Positions 1 to 8,447 of a stretch of DNA of 64,000 bases are shown here, piece after piece. The notes under the pieces were generated by a model. The model saw nothing but the letters and a program-made list of their open reading frames with translations, ran no database searches and was not told the DNA's origin. Origin of the DNA: Aeromonas aquatica (GTDB taxonomy: Bacteria > Pseudomonadota > Gammaproteobacteria > Enterobacterales > Aeromonadaceae); NCBI RefSeq assembly GCF_000764655.1, contig NZ_JRGL01000128.1, forward strand, positions 1 to 64,000, given 5' to 3'. Made by a program: the position numbers and the translations under genes. Position 1 is the stretch's first letter. Each line of letters starts with the position of its first letter.

Positions 1-153
1 TGATTTGGGAAACAACGCCCTAAGAAACCGTGATAACCAGACGGCTGCCTCAGCCGGTTCAAGTTGACGTTCCCCTACGTAAAAGCGCTCCCGGTCGAGT
101 CTAGATGTCAGCAGTTGAGTGATGAGCTGTTCATAAATGCCGCATTGTTGCAT
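1..153 (-). CDS. Partial 5' end of a probable DEAD/DEAH helicase (DUF3427-type)
   Basis: An open frame runs off the left edge, so only the first 51 codons are present. The start at 153 gives MQQCGIYEQLITQLL. The pattern G-[IL]-Y-E-x-L-I-T, followed by an alternating acidic/hydrophobic stretch and a WLSRFLRAL segment, resembles the N-terminus of large phospholipase-D/DEAD-box/DUF3427 helicases; that match is from memory. An AAGG lies about 10 bases upstream of 153. A further in-frame ATG at 180 has no visible ribosome binding site. Family assignment is tentative because no helicase motif lies inside the window. Confidence 0.45.
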   Translation of the reverse strand, partial: MQQCGIYEQLITQLLTSRLDRERFYVGERQLEPAEAAVWLSRFLRALFPKS

Positions 154-306
154 CGCACACTGACCTTGAACGTTGTACATAAGGGTGGTGAGAAGAGTAT
201 CATTTTTTACAACTAAATCAGTAAGCTGTTATCGCCTGTTACTCGTTTGAAAATCGCTCCGGTTTTCCGTTGTGCAGGTCGATAGGGCAACCACAGGGAG
301 GTGGTA

Positions 307-774
307 ATGGATCCGGTTTCTTGGCTTTTTTCGGCCTATCTCAACCTGGTGCAACAACAGGTGTCGGATATCTATGGCACCGAGCCCAAGGCGTTGGTGG
401 TGGAGTATGAGGGGGAGCAGGTTCCCTTTGCCTTCCAGTTTTGGCAGATCCAGCCAAAAAGCGTTTGCCGCCCCCATGAGCAGGACGTACAGCGATTCAG
501 TCGCTGCACCGTCAAGGCTGCCGCCCTGTTTGGCAGGTTGTGCGACGAATTGTCGCGTCAGGATGACAGTAGCTGGCAGCTCCCTAAGTACCGCACCATG
601 TACTGCTCGGCCGCCATCGGCTATCGCCCCATGATTGCGGAGATCGCCGATGCCAAGCAGAGCCCGGCGAAGCTCGCGGAGCGGGCCTGCAATCAGGCTA
701 TTCTGGCGGCCATGGAGAGCGAGGACGAAGCCCTGCTTGCCCAGCGCGACAAGGCCTGTGCCGCCGTACGATAA
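307..774 (+). CDS. Hypothetical protein, 155 aa
   Basis: The frame opens with GTG at 301 and ATG at 307. The ATG is preferred because GGGAGG (296-301) sits five bases upstream of it. The product is a soluble-looking protein of about 155 residues with no signal peptide or membrane segment, several cysteines and an Ala-rich helical C-terminus. I do not recognise the family. It is a single gene, divergent from the helicase fragment and about 115 bp upstream of the VOC gene on the same strand. Codon use and GC are like the neighbours. Confidence 0.75.
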   Translation: MDPVSWLFSAYLNLVQQQVSDIYGTEPKALVVEYEGEQVPFAFQFWQIQPKSVCRPHEQDVQRFSRCTVKAAALFGRLCDELSRQDDSSWQLPKYRTMYCSAAIGYRPMIAEIADAKQSPAKLAERACNQAILAAMESEDEALLAQRDKACAAVR

Positions 775-889
775 GGCGTATTTCCCTGATAAAATAAATG
801 GTTAGGAATATTTGATGTGCGCCAAGGCACAGTCTCTGCCAAGGGGACGGGCTATTATGGGGCGGCGATCACCACCACAGGGAAGAAGC

Positions 890-1258
890 ATGATCAGCCA
901 TATCGACCATCTGGTATTGACGGTGAGCGACATAGAGCGGGCGGTGGGATTTTACAGCCGCGCCTTCAAGATGGAGCCCATCACCTTCGGGGCCGGGCGC
1001 CGGGCCCTGCGCTTTGGCAACCAGAAGATCAATCTGCAATTGCTGGGGCAGGAGCCGCGCAACCGGGCACAGGTAGGTTCGGGGGATCTCTGCCTCATCA
1101 CCCGCTGGCCCCTGGATCAGGTGATGGCCCAGCTCGAGAGCCAGGGGGTCGAGATAGTGGAGGGGCCCGTGATGAAGAGCGGTGCCTGCGGCCCCATCGA
1201 GTCGGTCTATTGCCTGGACCCGGATCAGAACCTGATCGAGATCAGCCGTTATCGCTAA
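890..1258 (+). CDS. VOC-family (glyoxalase/bleomycin-resistance fold) protein
   Basis: A 122-residue single VOC domain. The N-terminal strand ISHIDHLVLTV carries the usual first metal-ligand His, the middle has a FYSRAF helix, and the C-terminus DPDQNLIEISRY carries the usual Glu ligand. The ATG at 890 is chosen over in-frame starts at 812 and 815 because GGAAG lies just upstream and the domain begins immediately there. The best guess is the small VOC group often labelled virulence protein, but the substrate cannot be read from sequence. The gene is followed by a strong bidirectional hairpin shared with gdhA. Confidence 0.85.
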   Translation: MISHIDHLVLTVSDIERAVGFYSRAFKMEPITFGAGRRALRFGNQKINLQLLGQEPRNRAQVGSGDLCLITRWPLDQVMAQLESQGVEIVEGPVMKSGACGPIESVYCLDPDQNLIEISRYR

Positions 1259-1342
1259 GCTGAACCTCGTCGCCCAGCGTGCTGATAAGAAGGGATAGGA
1301 CAGGCCGGTGACGGCCGGGTGCCAGACTCAGGATCACACCAG

Positions 1343-1375
1343 ACAACAACGGCAGCCATGGGCTGCCGTTGTTGT
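1343..1375. terminator. Bidirectional terminator between VOC gene and gdhA
   Basis: A perfect 15-bp stem (1343-1357 with 1361-1375) has a three-base ATG loop and is partly T-rich on the + side. It lies between the convergent VOC and gdhA genes and probably ends both transcripts. Confidence 0.75.
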
Positions 1376-1397
1376 GTTGATGCCGCACCTTGAGAGG

Positions 1398-2744
1398 TTA
1401 ACAGACCCCTTGCGCCAGCATGGCGTCGGCTACCTTGACGAAGCCGGCGATGTTGGCGCCCGACTCGTAGTTCACGTGGGACTCGCCATCCTGACCGTAA
1501 CGCACGCAGGTGGCGTGGATGCTGTTCATGATCCCCTTGAGGCGCGCATCCACCTCTTCCCGGCTCCAGGAGAGGCGTTGAGCATTCTGGCTCATCTCGA
1601 GGCCGGAGGTGGCGACGCCGCCCGCGTTGGCGGCCTTGCCTGGGGCAAACAGCACGCGGGCGGCATGGAAGGCCTGGATGGCGGCCGCGCTGCTCGGCAT
1701 GTTGGCCCCCTCGGCCACCAGTTGCACTCCGTTGGCGATGAGGTTGGCGGCATCATCTTCCCCCAGCTCGTTCTGGGTGGCGCAGGGCAGGGCGACCTGA
1801 GCCGGCAGGTGCCAGGGGGTGCGGCCGGTGAAGAACTCCAGCCCCAGCTCATGGGCGTAATCCGCCACCCGCTTGCGCTGCTCGTTCTTGAGCTCCATCA
1901 GGCGGGCCAGCTTCTCTGGGGTGAAGCCGTCCGGATCATGGACGGTGCCGCCGGAGTCGGAGGCGCTGATCACCTTGGCGCCGAGCTCCATCGCCTTCTC
2001 GATGGCGTATTGCGCCACGTTGCCGGAGCCCGAGACCGACACCGTCATGCCTGCCAGGGACTGGCCGCGGTGGGCCAGCATGGCCTCGACGAAGTAGAGC
2101 AGGCCGTAGCCGGTGGCTTCCGGGCGAATGAGGCTGCCCCCGAAGGAGAGTCCCTTGCCGGTAAAGACGCACTCGGCGCTGTTGGTGAGCTTCTTCATCA
2201 TGCCCGCCATGTAGCTCACCTCGCGCCCGCCGACGCCGATGTCACCGGCCGGCACGTCGATGTTGGCACCCAGGTGGCGGTAGAGCTCCAGCATCAGCGC
2301 CTGACAGAAGCGCATCACCTCGCCCTCGCTCTTGCCCTTGGGATCGAAGTCACTGCCGCCCTTGCCGCCGCCCATGGGCAGGGTGGTGAGGGCGTTCTTG
2401 AAGGTCTGCTCGAAGGCGAGGAATTTCAGCACCGAGAGATCCACCGAGGGGTGGAAGCGCATGCCGCCCTTGAAGGGACCGATGGCGGAGCTGTGCTGGA
2501 TGCGGTAGCCACGGTTCACCTGCACCTGACCCCTGTCGTCCACCCAGCTGACTCTGAACTGCACCAAGCGCTCCGGCTCCACCAGTCGCTCCAGCAGGCC
2601 GTGCTGCAGGTAACGGGGATGGCGGGTCAGATAGGGCCAGATGGAGGCGACCACTTCGCTCACCGCCTGGATGAACTCGGGCTGATGGGCGTTGCGCTTG
2701 GCGACCTGGGCCAGAAAATCGGCCTGGGATAGGGAATGACTCAT
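1398..2744 (-). CDS. gdhA: NADP-specific glutamate dehydrogenase
   Basis: 448 residues, the normal length for hexameric bacterial GdhA. It aminates 2-oxoglutarate to glutamate with NADPH in ammonia assimilation. The substrate region GGMRFHPSV, the catalytic stretch PMGGGKGGSDFDPKGKS with its lysine and aspartate, and a Rossmann SVSGSGNVAQYA segment are all visible. The start has a clear AGGAG upstream, and the product begins MSHSLSQADFLAQ. It is a monocistronic gene, convergent with the VOC gene. The 5' region to rluF is about 600 bp and should hold its promoter. Confidence 0.97.
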   Translation of the reverse strand: MSHSLSQADFLAQVAKRNAHQPEFIQAVSEVVASIWPYLTRHPRYLQHGLLERLVEPERLVQFRVSWVDDRGQVQVNRGYRIQHSSAIGPFKGGMRFHPSVDLSVLKFLAFEQTFKNALTTLPMGGGKGGSDFDPKGKSEGEVMRFCQALMLELYRHLGANIDVPAGDIGVGGREVSYMAGMMKKLTNSAECVFTGKGLSFGGSLIRPEATGYGLLYFVEAMLAHRGQSLAGMTVSVSGSGNVAQYAIEKAMELGAKVISASDSGGTVHDPDGFTPEKLARLMELKNEQRKRVADYAHELGLEFFTGRTPWHLPAQVALPCATQNELGEDDAANLIANGVQLVAEGANMPSSAAAIQAFHAARVLFAPGKAANAGGVATSGLEMSQNAQRLSWSREEVDARLKGIMNSIHATCVRYGQDGESHVNYESGANIAGFVKVADAMLAQGVC

Positions 2745-3358
2745 CTGTAACTCCTGTAATGAATGGTAAAAATGGCCTCATGCCAGAGAAGGATTCATGC
2801 CCCGTATCCAAATTTATGTTCGGTGTTTTAGGTGAATACGGACAACAATTTGGTTTCCTGTGATGTTTGCCGACAGAGGGCGCAATGGCGCCCGTGGGCG
2901 TTCAACCTTGGCAAGATAATTCGTGCTGACGAAAATCTTTTTATGCATTTTCAGTCAATAAATAGCAAGTCTTAGTTCTCCCTTTTCACGTCGGACGGGC
3001 TCGCCATCGGCGGTGGCCATTCCGGCCCGGCAATAAAAGGGGGGGGGGCGAATGAATCGGTGAAACTGATCCGGGGAGGTCAGCTCGGGGAGAATGGCAC
3101 GGAGCAAGTGGCGCCGCCGATGGCGCAGGCTGAGTGGCGACCTGTGCCCTGCCACCCCCATTGGCAGGGGCGGGATCCGGGGCGGCTGCAAGTATCCGGC
3201 GAACGGAGCGGGGCAATATGCTACTGTAGCGGCGTTTTTTTGAAGAATGCGCAGGCTTTGACCCTTTTAATGATGGAATGCTATGCACACTAACCCGATG
3301 ACGACCCGGCTGACCCAGCCGACAACCCCCCTCAACCCCATGATCTGGCAGGTGACCC
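2745..3358. other. Long intergenic region between gdhA and rluF
   Basis: About 610 bp with no convincing gene. It contains a small hairpin at 2878-2893, a run of ten G at 3039-3048 and a plausible rluF promoter near 3258-3287. Leftward promoter signals for gdhA must lie in the AT-richer part near 2745-2950, but none is clear enough to mark. Confidence 0.6.
3258..3287 (+). promoter_or_regulatory. Candidate sigma-70 promoter for rluF
   Basis: TTGACC at 3258-3263 and TATGCA at 3282-3287 are separated by 18 bases, giving fair matches to the -35 and -10 consensus. The predicted transcript would start about 65 bases before the rluF ATG. Confidence 0.4.
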
Positions 3359-4366
3359 ATGCTGGCCGATGAATCCATGCGCCTGAACAAGTACATCAGC
3401 GAGAGTGGCATCTGCTCGCGCCGTGAGGCCGACCGCTTCATCGAGCAGGGCCAGGTCTTCATCAACGGCAAGCGCGCCGGCATCGGCGATCAGGTGTTTG
3501 CCGGGGATCTGGTCAAGGTCAACGGTCAGGTGATCGAGGCGCGGGAAGCGGACAGCCTGGTGTTCATCGTGCTGAACAAGCCGGTGGGCATCGTCTCCAC
3601 CACCGAGGCGGGGGAGAAGGACAACATCGTCGACTTCGTCAACCACAGCACCCGCATCTTCCCCATAGGCCGGCTCGACAAGGACTCCCAGGGGCTCATT
3701 TTCCTCACCAACCACGGGGATCTGGTGAACAAGATCCTGCGGGCGGGCAACGATCACGAGAAAGAGTACCTGGTGACCGTCGACAAGCCGGTGACCGATG
3801 AGTTCATCAAGGGGATGGGGGCCGGGGTGCCGATCCTCGGCGCCGTCACCAAGAAGTGCAAGGTGAAGCGAGAGGCCCCCTTCGTGTTCCGCATCACCCT
3901 GGTGCAGGGCCTGAACCGCCAGATCCGCCGCATGTGCGAGCACTTCGGCTTCGAGGTCACCAAGCTCGAGCGCATCCGCATCATGAACGTCAGCCTCAAG
4001 GGGCTGCCGGTGGGGGAGTGGCGGGATCTCACCGACGACGAGCTGATCGAGCTGTTCAAGCTCATCGAGGATTCCTCCTCCGAGGTGAAGCCGGCCAAGG
4101 GGGCGCAGCCTGCCAACAAGCCGGTTGCCAAGGCGGCGCAGGGCAAGAAGCCGCGCCGGGACGACGATCACGAGATAGGCGGGCGTCCCAACGTACCGGG
4201 TCCGGCCGCATTCGAAAACAAGAGTCCGGCGGGCAAGGGCGGCGCAGGCAAGGGGACAGCGTCTAAAGGCGCCGCTGGCAAGGGAGCTCCGGCCAAGGGC
4301 GGCAAACCCGCCGCGGCGGGCAAACCGCGCACCAACCAGGGTGGACGGCAGAAGAAGGGGCGCTAA
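3359..4366 (+). CDS. rluF: 23S rRNA pseudouridine(2604) synthase RluF
   Basis: 335 residues. An N-terminal S4 RNA-binding domain ([19 protein letters not shown]) is followed by an RsuA-type catalytic domain with the GRLDKDSQG motif, whose Asp (about residue 107) is the nucleophile. The sequence closely matches E. coli RluF, which modifies U2604 of 23S rRNA. AGGTGA precedes the ATG. Residues after about 245 form a long low-complexity Lys/Ala/Gly/Pro tail. E. coli RluF has a shorter basic tail in the same place, so this is an extension of a family trait. The gene ends in a shared hairpin terminator. Confidence 0.95.
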   Translation: MLADESMRLNKYISESGICSRREADRFIEQGQVFINGKRAGIGDQVFAGDLVKVNGQVIEAREADSLVFIVLNKPVGIVSTTEAGEKDNIVDFVNHSTRIFPIGRLDKDSQGLIFLTNHGDLVNKILRAGNDHEKEYLVTVDKPVTDEFIKGMGAGVPILGAVTKKCKVKREAPFVFRITLVQGLNRQIRRMCEHFGFEVTKLERIRIMNVSLKGLPVGEWRDLTDDELIELFKLIEDSSSEVKPAKGAQPANKPVAKAAQGKKPRRDDDHEIGGRPNVPGPAAFENKSPAGKGGAGKGTASKGAAGKGAPAKGGKPAAAGKPRTNQGGRQKKGR

Positions 4367-4396
4367 GGCGCCCCGTCACACGGTTGTCCATGCACC

Positions 4397-4430
4397 CAAT
4401 ACACCGGCCCTAGGCCGGTGTATTGCTTTT
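4397..4430. terminator. Bidirectional terminator between rluF and transporter gene
   Basis: A perfect 13-bp stem (4397-4409 with 4413-4425) is followed by TTTT on the + strand after rluF. The three-base loop 4410-4412 is the TAG stop codon of the leftward transporter gene, so the last codons of that gene form one arm. Confidence 0.8.
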
Positions 4431-5636
4431 GGCGCTCAGCGGAGTGGCCGTCTTGCCAGCCACGGGCAGGCGCATCGCGCTTGGATAGTGCAGGGGGTTG
4501 AGGCGCAGCACCAGCAGGCTCATCAGCGCCAGGCCGCCCAGCTGCCACTGCCAGGCGCTGGCGAAGTCGCCGCTTAAGTGATGCAGGCGCGCCGCCACCC
4601 AGGGCCCGGTCGCCGCCAGCATGAAGCCAAACCCCTGCATCAGGGCGCTGAGGGTGCCGGCGCGGCGTGGATCCGGCAAATGATCGAGCGCTATCACCAT
4701 GATGAGGGAGAAGCTGCCGCCAAGGCCTGCGCCGCACAGCATGCACCAGAGGATGGGGGCGCTGGTCGGCGCCAGCCAGAGGCCGCCAAAGCCGAGCACC
4801 TGCAGCAGGATGGCGAGCCCCATCCAGGGGCGCCTGTCCTCCTTGCGCGCCGCCAGCAGCGGCAGGCCGAGACCGCTCAGGGTCTGGGCCAGGGCCAGCC
4901 AGGCCACCAGCTCACCCCCTTGCTGGGCACTCCAGCCCAGCGCCATGTAGGCCGGCGCCAGCCAGGCCACGACGATGCCATAGCCGCTGTTGATGATGCC
5001 AAAGCACAGGATCAGCAGCCAGCTGCGGGGCAGGGCGAGCAGGCGCTGCTCCCCCTCGGGCGTGGGCGGTGCAGGGGTGACGGGCAGGCGCACGCGCCAG
5101 CCGAGCCAGCCGAGCGCCAGCAGAACCGGCAGGCTCCAGAGCGCCAGCACCCGCGACCAGTCCAGCTGGCTCACGAGCTGGGGACTGAGCACGGCGCCGA
5201 GGGCGCCGCCCCCCATCATGCAGGCGGAGAAGATCCCCATCACCAGCGGTACCCGGTTGGCGAAGACCTGCTTGATGAGGCCGGGCAGTACCCCCTGCAC
5301 CAGGGCCGAGCCCAGCCCGCAGAGGGCGGCGCTGGCGATGAGCAGGGCGCCGCTCGTCAGATCGAAACGCAGGGCGCTGCCGAGGGCCAGCAGCAGCAGG
5401 GCCGCGGCCAGCAGCGGGCGCGGGCCGGCCAGGGTGCGCAGGGTCGGGGTGAACAGCACGCCCACTCCGATCAGCAGCAGCGGCAGCAGGGTCACCCAGG
5501 CCAGGTTGTCCATGCCGAGTGCCAGCCGCGCGTCTATCTGCCCCGCCAGGGGGCCGATGGCGGTGAGGAAGGGGCGCAGGTTGATGCCGATCAGCATGAC
5601 CAGCACCAGCAGGGCGCTGGATCCTTGCTTACTCAT
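4410..5636 (-). CDS. MFS transporter, CynX/NimT-like
   Basis: 408 residues with about 12 hydrophobic segments. The first segment reads LVLVMLIGINLRPFLTAIGP, and the GVLPGLIKQ region is typical of the CynX/NimT (cyanate/nitroimidazole permease) branch of MFS proteins. It is an inner-membrane transporter; the cargo cannot be read from sequence. Its ATG lies inside the end of the upstream deaminase gene (8-bp overlap), so the two are co-translated. Together with the divergent LysR gene this looks like a small regulated purine- or amine-related unit, which is inference. Confidence 0.85.
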   Translation of the reverse strand: MSKQGSSALLVLVMLIGINLRPFLTAIGPLAGQIDARLALGMDNLAWVTLLPLLLIGVGVLFTPTLRTLAGPRPLLAAALLLLALGSALRFDLTSGALLIASAALCGLGSALVQGVLPGLIKQVFANRVPLVMGIFSACMMGGGALGAVLSPQLVSQLDWSRVLALWSLPVLLALGWLGWRVRLPVTPAPPTPEGEQRLLALPRSWLLILCFGIINSGYGIVVAWLAPAYMALGWSAQQGGELVAWLALAQTLSGLGLPLLAARKEDRRPWMGLAILLQVLGFGGLWLAPTSAPILWCMLCGAGLGGSFSLIMVIALDHLPDPRRAGTLSALMQGFGFMLAATGPWVAARLHHLSGDFASAWQWQLGGLALMSLLVLRLNPLHYPSAMRLPVAGKTATPLSAKSNTPA

Positions 5637-6138
5637 GGGGCAGGGCCCCGTAGAGGGCGGCGGCCGGGAGCGGGCTCGGCAGCTTGATCAGCGGCAGCGG
5701 CGGCGGGCTGAGGGGCAGTCGCAGCTTGTCATAGCTCGATGTGCTGTCGAAACCGAAGGGGGCCGCATCCTGGTTGTCGAAGGCGTAGTAGACGGCGCCG
5801 ATGCCGTTCATCACCAGGGCGCACAGGCACATGGGGCAGGGGTGGCCGCTGGCATAGACCACGGCGTCCTTGAGGGCGCCGTGCTGGCTGGCTTCGCGCA
5901 GCGCCTCCAGCTCGGCGTGACGGGTGGGATCCCCCGCCTCCAGCATGCGATTGACGGCGCTCGCCAGCAGCTTGCCCTCCTTCACCAGCAGGGCGGCGAA
6001 GGGGCGGCCCCCCTGTTGGCGGTGGGTCAGCGCCAGGTGCAGCGTCTGTTCGAGCCACTCCTGATGAGTGGGAGCACAGAGCGCGGTCAGCGAGTTGACG
6101 AGACGGGTGCCGGACTGGGGGAGATGGGCCTGTGGCAT
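5629..6138 (-). CDS. Nucleoside/cytidine-type deaminase
   Basis: 169 residues from the ATG at 6138, which has AGGA upstream; an in-frame ATG at 6192 lacks a site. The zinc-dependent deaminase signature is intact: RHAELEAL (His ligand and catalytic Glu) and PCPMC (two Cys ligands). This is the guanine deaminase/tRNA-adenosine deaminase-like group, acting in the cytosol on a base or nucleoside. The C-terminus is unusually Pro/Leu-rich. It is the first gene of a two-gene operon with the CynX-like transporter. Confidence 0.85.
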   Translation of the reverse strand: MPQAHLPQSGTRLVNSLTALCAPTHQEWLEQTLHLALTHRQQGGRPFAALLVKEGKLLASAVNRMLEAGDPTRHAELEALREASQHGALKDAVVYASGHPCPMCLCALVMNGIGAVYYAFDNQDAAPFGFDSTSSYDKLRLPLSPPPLPLIKLPSPLPAAALYGALPHE

Positions 6139-6204
6139 GGGAGATCCTGCGAAAGAGGGGGATGGGAGCAGCCTAGCGGGCCGCCATGTCATTTGGAAAT
6201 TAAA

Positions 6205-6221
6205 TGATAGAATGACTATCA
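6205..6221. promoter_or_regulatory. Dyad in the LysR/deaminase divergent region
   Basis: TGATAG-N5-CTATCA is a perfect 6-bp inverted repeat in a short AT-rich spacer between the divergent deaminase and LysR genes. It fits a LysR-type T-N11-A operator. It also contains the ATG at 6212, which argues for the LysR start at 6251. Confidence 0.5.
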
Positions 6222-6250
6222 GTGATTTTATAAATGGGAAAACCCCTCAA

Positions 6251-7105
6251 ATGGACAGCCCCCTGCTGGATCCCCAGCTCTTGCGCAGCTTTGTCGCCAT
6301 CCTCGAGACCGGCAGTTTCACCCGCGCCGGCGAGCGGGTGCACCTGACCCAGTCCACCATCAGCCAGCAGATGCGCCGCCTCGAGCAGCAGCTCGGCTGC
6401 CCGCTGCTGGACAGAAGCGGCCGCACCGTGGTGGCCACGGTGGCCGGGGAGAAACTGCTGGGGCTGGCGCGCCGCATCCTGGCGCTGCTGGCACAGGCCG
6501 GGGAGCGGGTCAGCGAGGCCAGCCTGCCGCTGCGGATCGGGGTGCCGGAGGATTTCGTCGCCGGCGTCATGGCACCGGTGCTCGCCGCCTTCGCCCGCCA
6601 GTATCCGATGGTGCGGCTGGAGGTGCAGAGCGGGCTCAGCCACGAGTTGTGGCGCAGTTTCGAGGAAGGGGGGCTGGATCTGGCCCTGGTCAAGCAGGCG
6701 CGGGGGCAGGGGGACCCCGTCGCCCGCTGGCGCGAGCCGCTCGCCTGGGTCGACAGCCGCGACTGGCCCGCCTGCGGGCGGGATCCGGTGCCCCTGGTAG
6801 TGTTCCCGAGTGAGGGGCTTTATCGGCGCCAGCTGACGGAGGCCCTCGACGCCAAGGGGCTGCGCTGGCACATCGCCTATGTCAGCGCTAGCCTCGTCAG
6901 CCTGCAGGGGGCGGTGAGCGCGGGGATAGGGGTCAGCCTGCTGCCGGCGCGGTTGCTGCTGCCGGATCAGGTGGCGCTGACAGACTGGCCCCAGGTGCGC
7001 TCGGTGGAGCTGGCGCTGCACCTGGGGATGGACAAGGGGGCACCGCTCGAGGGGCTGAGCCAGGCGCTCATTCGCCTGTGCGACGAGGTGATGGGGCCGC
7101 GCTGA
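6251..7105 (+). CDS. LysR-family transcriptional regulator
   Basis: 284 residues from the ATG at 6251. The N-terminal winged helix-turn-helix is clear (LLRSFVAILETGSFTRAGERVHLTQSTISQQMRRLE, shown here as its opening part only: LLRSFVAILETGSF), followed by a periplasmic-binding-like effector domain. The upstream ATG at 6212 would add 13 residues, but it lies within the probable operator. It is divergent from the deaminase/transporter pair, which it probably controls in the usual LysR arrangement. Its 3' end is convergent with an exporter gene only 25 bp away. Confidence 0.88.
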   Translation: MDSPLLDPQLLRSFVAILETGSFTRAGERVHLTQSTISQQMRRLEQQLGCPLLDRSGRTVVATVAGEKLLGLARRILALLAQAGERVSEASLPLRIGVPEDFVAGVMAPVLAAFARQYPMVRLEVQSGLSHELWRSFEEGGLDLALVKQARGQGDPVARWREPLAWVDSRDWPACGRDPVPLVVFPSEGLYRRQLTEALDAKGLRWHIAYVSASLVSLQGAVSAGIGVSLLPARLLLPDQVALTDWPQVRSVELALHLGMDKGAPLEGLSQALIRLCDEVMGPR

Positions 7106-7129
7106 GCGCAGGCCGCGAGATGAGCCGCG

Positions 7130-8329
7130 CTAGCGCACCCTGAAGCGGACGATCAGTGCGGCCACCAGGGCCAGGGCGAAGATGGCGGGGGCCCAGGTGC
7201 CGTGATGGCTCAGCAGGGTGGCGCCTGCGGCGGCGATACCCGCCAGCCCCTGTTGCAAGAAGCCGCACAATGCCATGGCATAGGCGCCATGTTCCCTGGC
7301 ATCGCTGACCGCCAGCGCCATGCTGTTGGGGAAGAGCACCGCCTGCCCGAAGATGATGAGGCAGTAGAGCCCCATCATGATCACCAGCACCCCCTCTCCC
7401 TGTAGATCGGACAGCATAGACAGCACCACCATGCCGGCAGCGGCCAGCAAGATGAGGCCGGCCCCTTGCCTCATCAGCCGCTTGCCGCCCACCCTGGCGA
7501 CCTGCCGATTGACCGCCATGGCCCCCGCGAAGTAGGCGACCCCGATCAGCAGCCCCAGCGCCCCGAAGGTGGTGACCTCCAGCTCAAATCCTTGTTGCAG
7601 GACGAAGGGGCTGATCTCTTGCAGGGTGACCGTGATGGCAAAGCCCAGACCCCCGGCGCAGGCGGGCCAGAGGAAGCCGGGGCGTTGCAGCAGGCTGGCG
7701 TAGCGCCGCCACATGCCGGTAGTGGGGGCGGCGGCATTGGGGCCCTGCAGCGGCAGGCGGATCATCAGCGCCAGTGCCACCATGCCAACGGCCGCCACCA
7801 GGACGAACCCTAACTGCCAGTGGGCATAGCGACTGATGAGCCCACCTATCCATTGGCCGCCACCGAGCGCGGTGATGAAGGCGATGGAGAGGACAGAGAG
7901 GCGGCGAGCCAGCTCATCCCCCTGCCAGTGATCCCGTATCAGGATGCGGGCGATGATGGTGGCGCCCCCCGCCGCAATGCCCTGCAGGGTACGCAAGACC
8001 AGCAACAGCGGCCCCTGGCTCGTGGTGGCGAGCAGCAGGCTGATCCCGACAAACAGCAGCAGTGACAGGACCAGGGGAAGCCGGCGGCCATAGCGATCGG
8101 CGGCGGCGCCCCAAAACAGCAGTGGCAGGGCGGCGCCAATCACGAACAGGGAGATGGAGAGCTCCGCATCTTGTCTCGTCATGGCGAGATCGCTCATCAC
8201 GACCGGCAGGGAGGGGAGGTAAACCGTGGTGGCCATCTGGGCCATGAAGACGATGAGGCAGGCCAGCGTCATGAGCCGGGCCGACAGGCTCCAGGGCCCT
8301 GGCCGTTCGATGCAATTGGGGTTATCCAT
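7130..8329 (-). CDS. MFS drug exporter, Bcr/CflA-like
   Basis: 399 residues, about 12 membrane segments. The motif A-like DRYGRRLPL lies between TM2 and TM3, and RILIRDHW is in the TM4-TM5 region; these features fit the Bcr/CflA branch of DHA1 exporters. The start is taken as the ATG at 8329; a GTG at 8341 is also in frame, and neither has a strong ribosome binding site. It is an inner-membrane protein, probably a proton-driven exporter. It is monocistronic and convergent with the LysR gene. Confidence 0.85.
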   Translation of the reverse strand: MDNPNCIERPGPWSLSARLMTLACLIVFMAQMATTVYLPSLPVVMSDLAMTRQDAELSISLFVIGAALPLLFWGAAADRYGRRLPLVLSLLLFVGISLLLATTSQGPLLLVLRTLQGIAAGGATIIARILIRDHWQGDELARRLSVLSIAFITALGGGQWIGGLISRYAHWQLGFVLVAAVGMVALALMIRLPLQGPNAAAPTTGMWRRYASLLQRPGFLWPACAGGLGFAITVTLQEISPFVLQQGFELEVTTFGALGLLIGVAYFAGAMAVNRQVARVGGKRLMRQGAGLILLAAAGMVVLSMLSDLQGEGVLVIMMGLYCLIIFGQAVLFPNSMALAVSDAREHGAYAMALCGFLQQGLAGIAAAGATLLSHHGTWAPAIFALALVAALIVRFRVR

Positions 8330-8447
8330 CACGAGGCTCACGCAAAGAGGGGCTCCATCCTTGCATGGCCTTCGTTCGGCGTCACCCCATTTATAAGCTG
8401 TTGTTATGCATATTTATCCGCGCTTGAGCGGTCGGTGCCTGAGTGGA

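Noticed and set aside
1308-2732. Long + strand frame opposite gdhA
   Set aside because: It is an antisense shadow of the clear gdhA gene, with His/Gly/Ala-rich low-complexity translation.
3283-3372. A 29-codon frame overlapping the rluF start
   Set aside because: Its ATG overlaps the best -10 element of the rluF promoter, there is no good ribosome site, and no family match was seen.
4578-5687. Long + strand frame opposite the CynX-like transporter
   Set aside because: Gln/Gly/Ala-rich translation typical of an antisense frame in GC-rich DNA; the minus-strand transporter has clear membrane segments.
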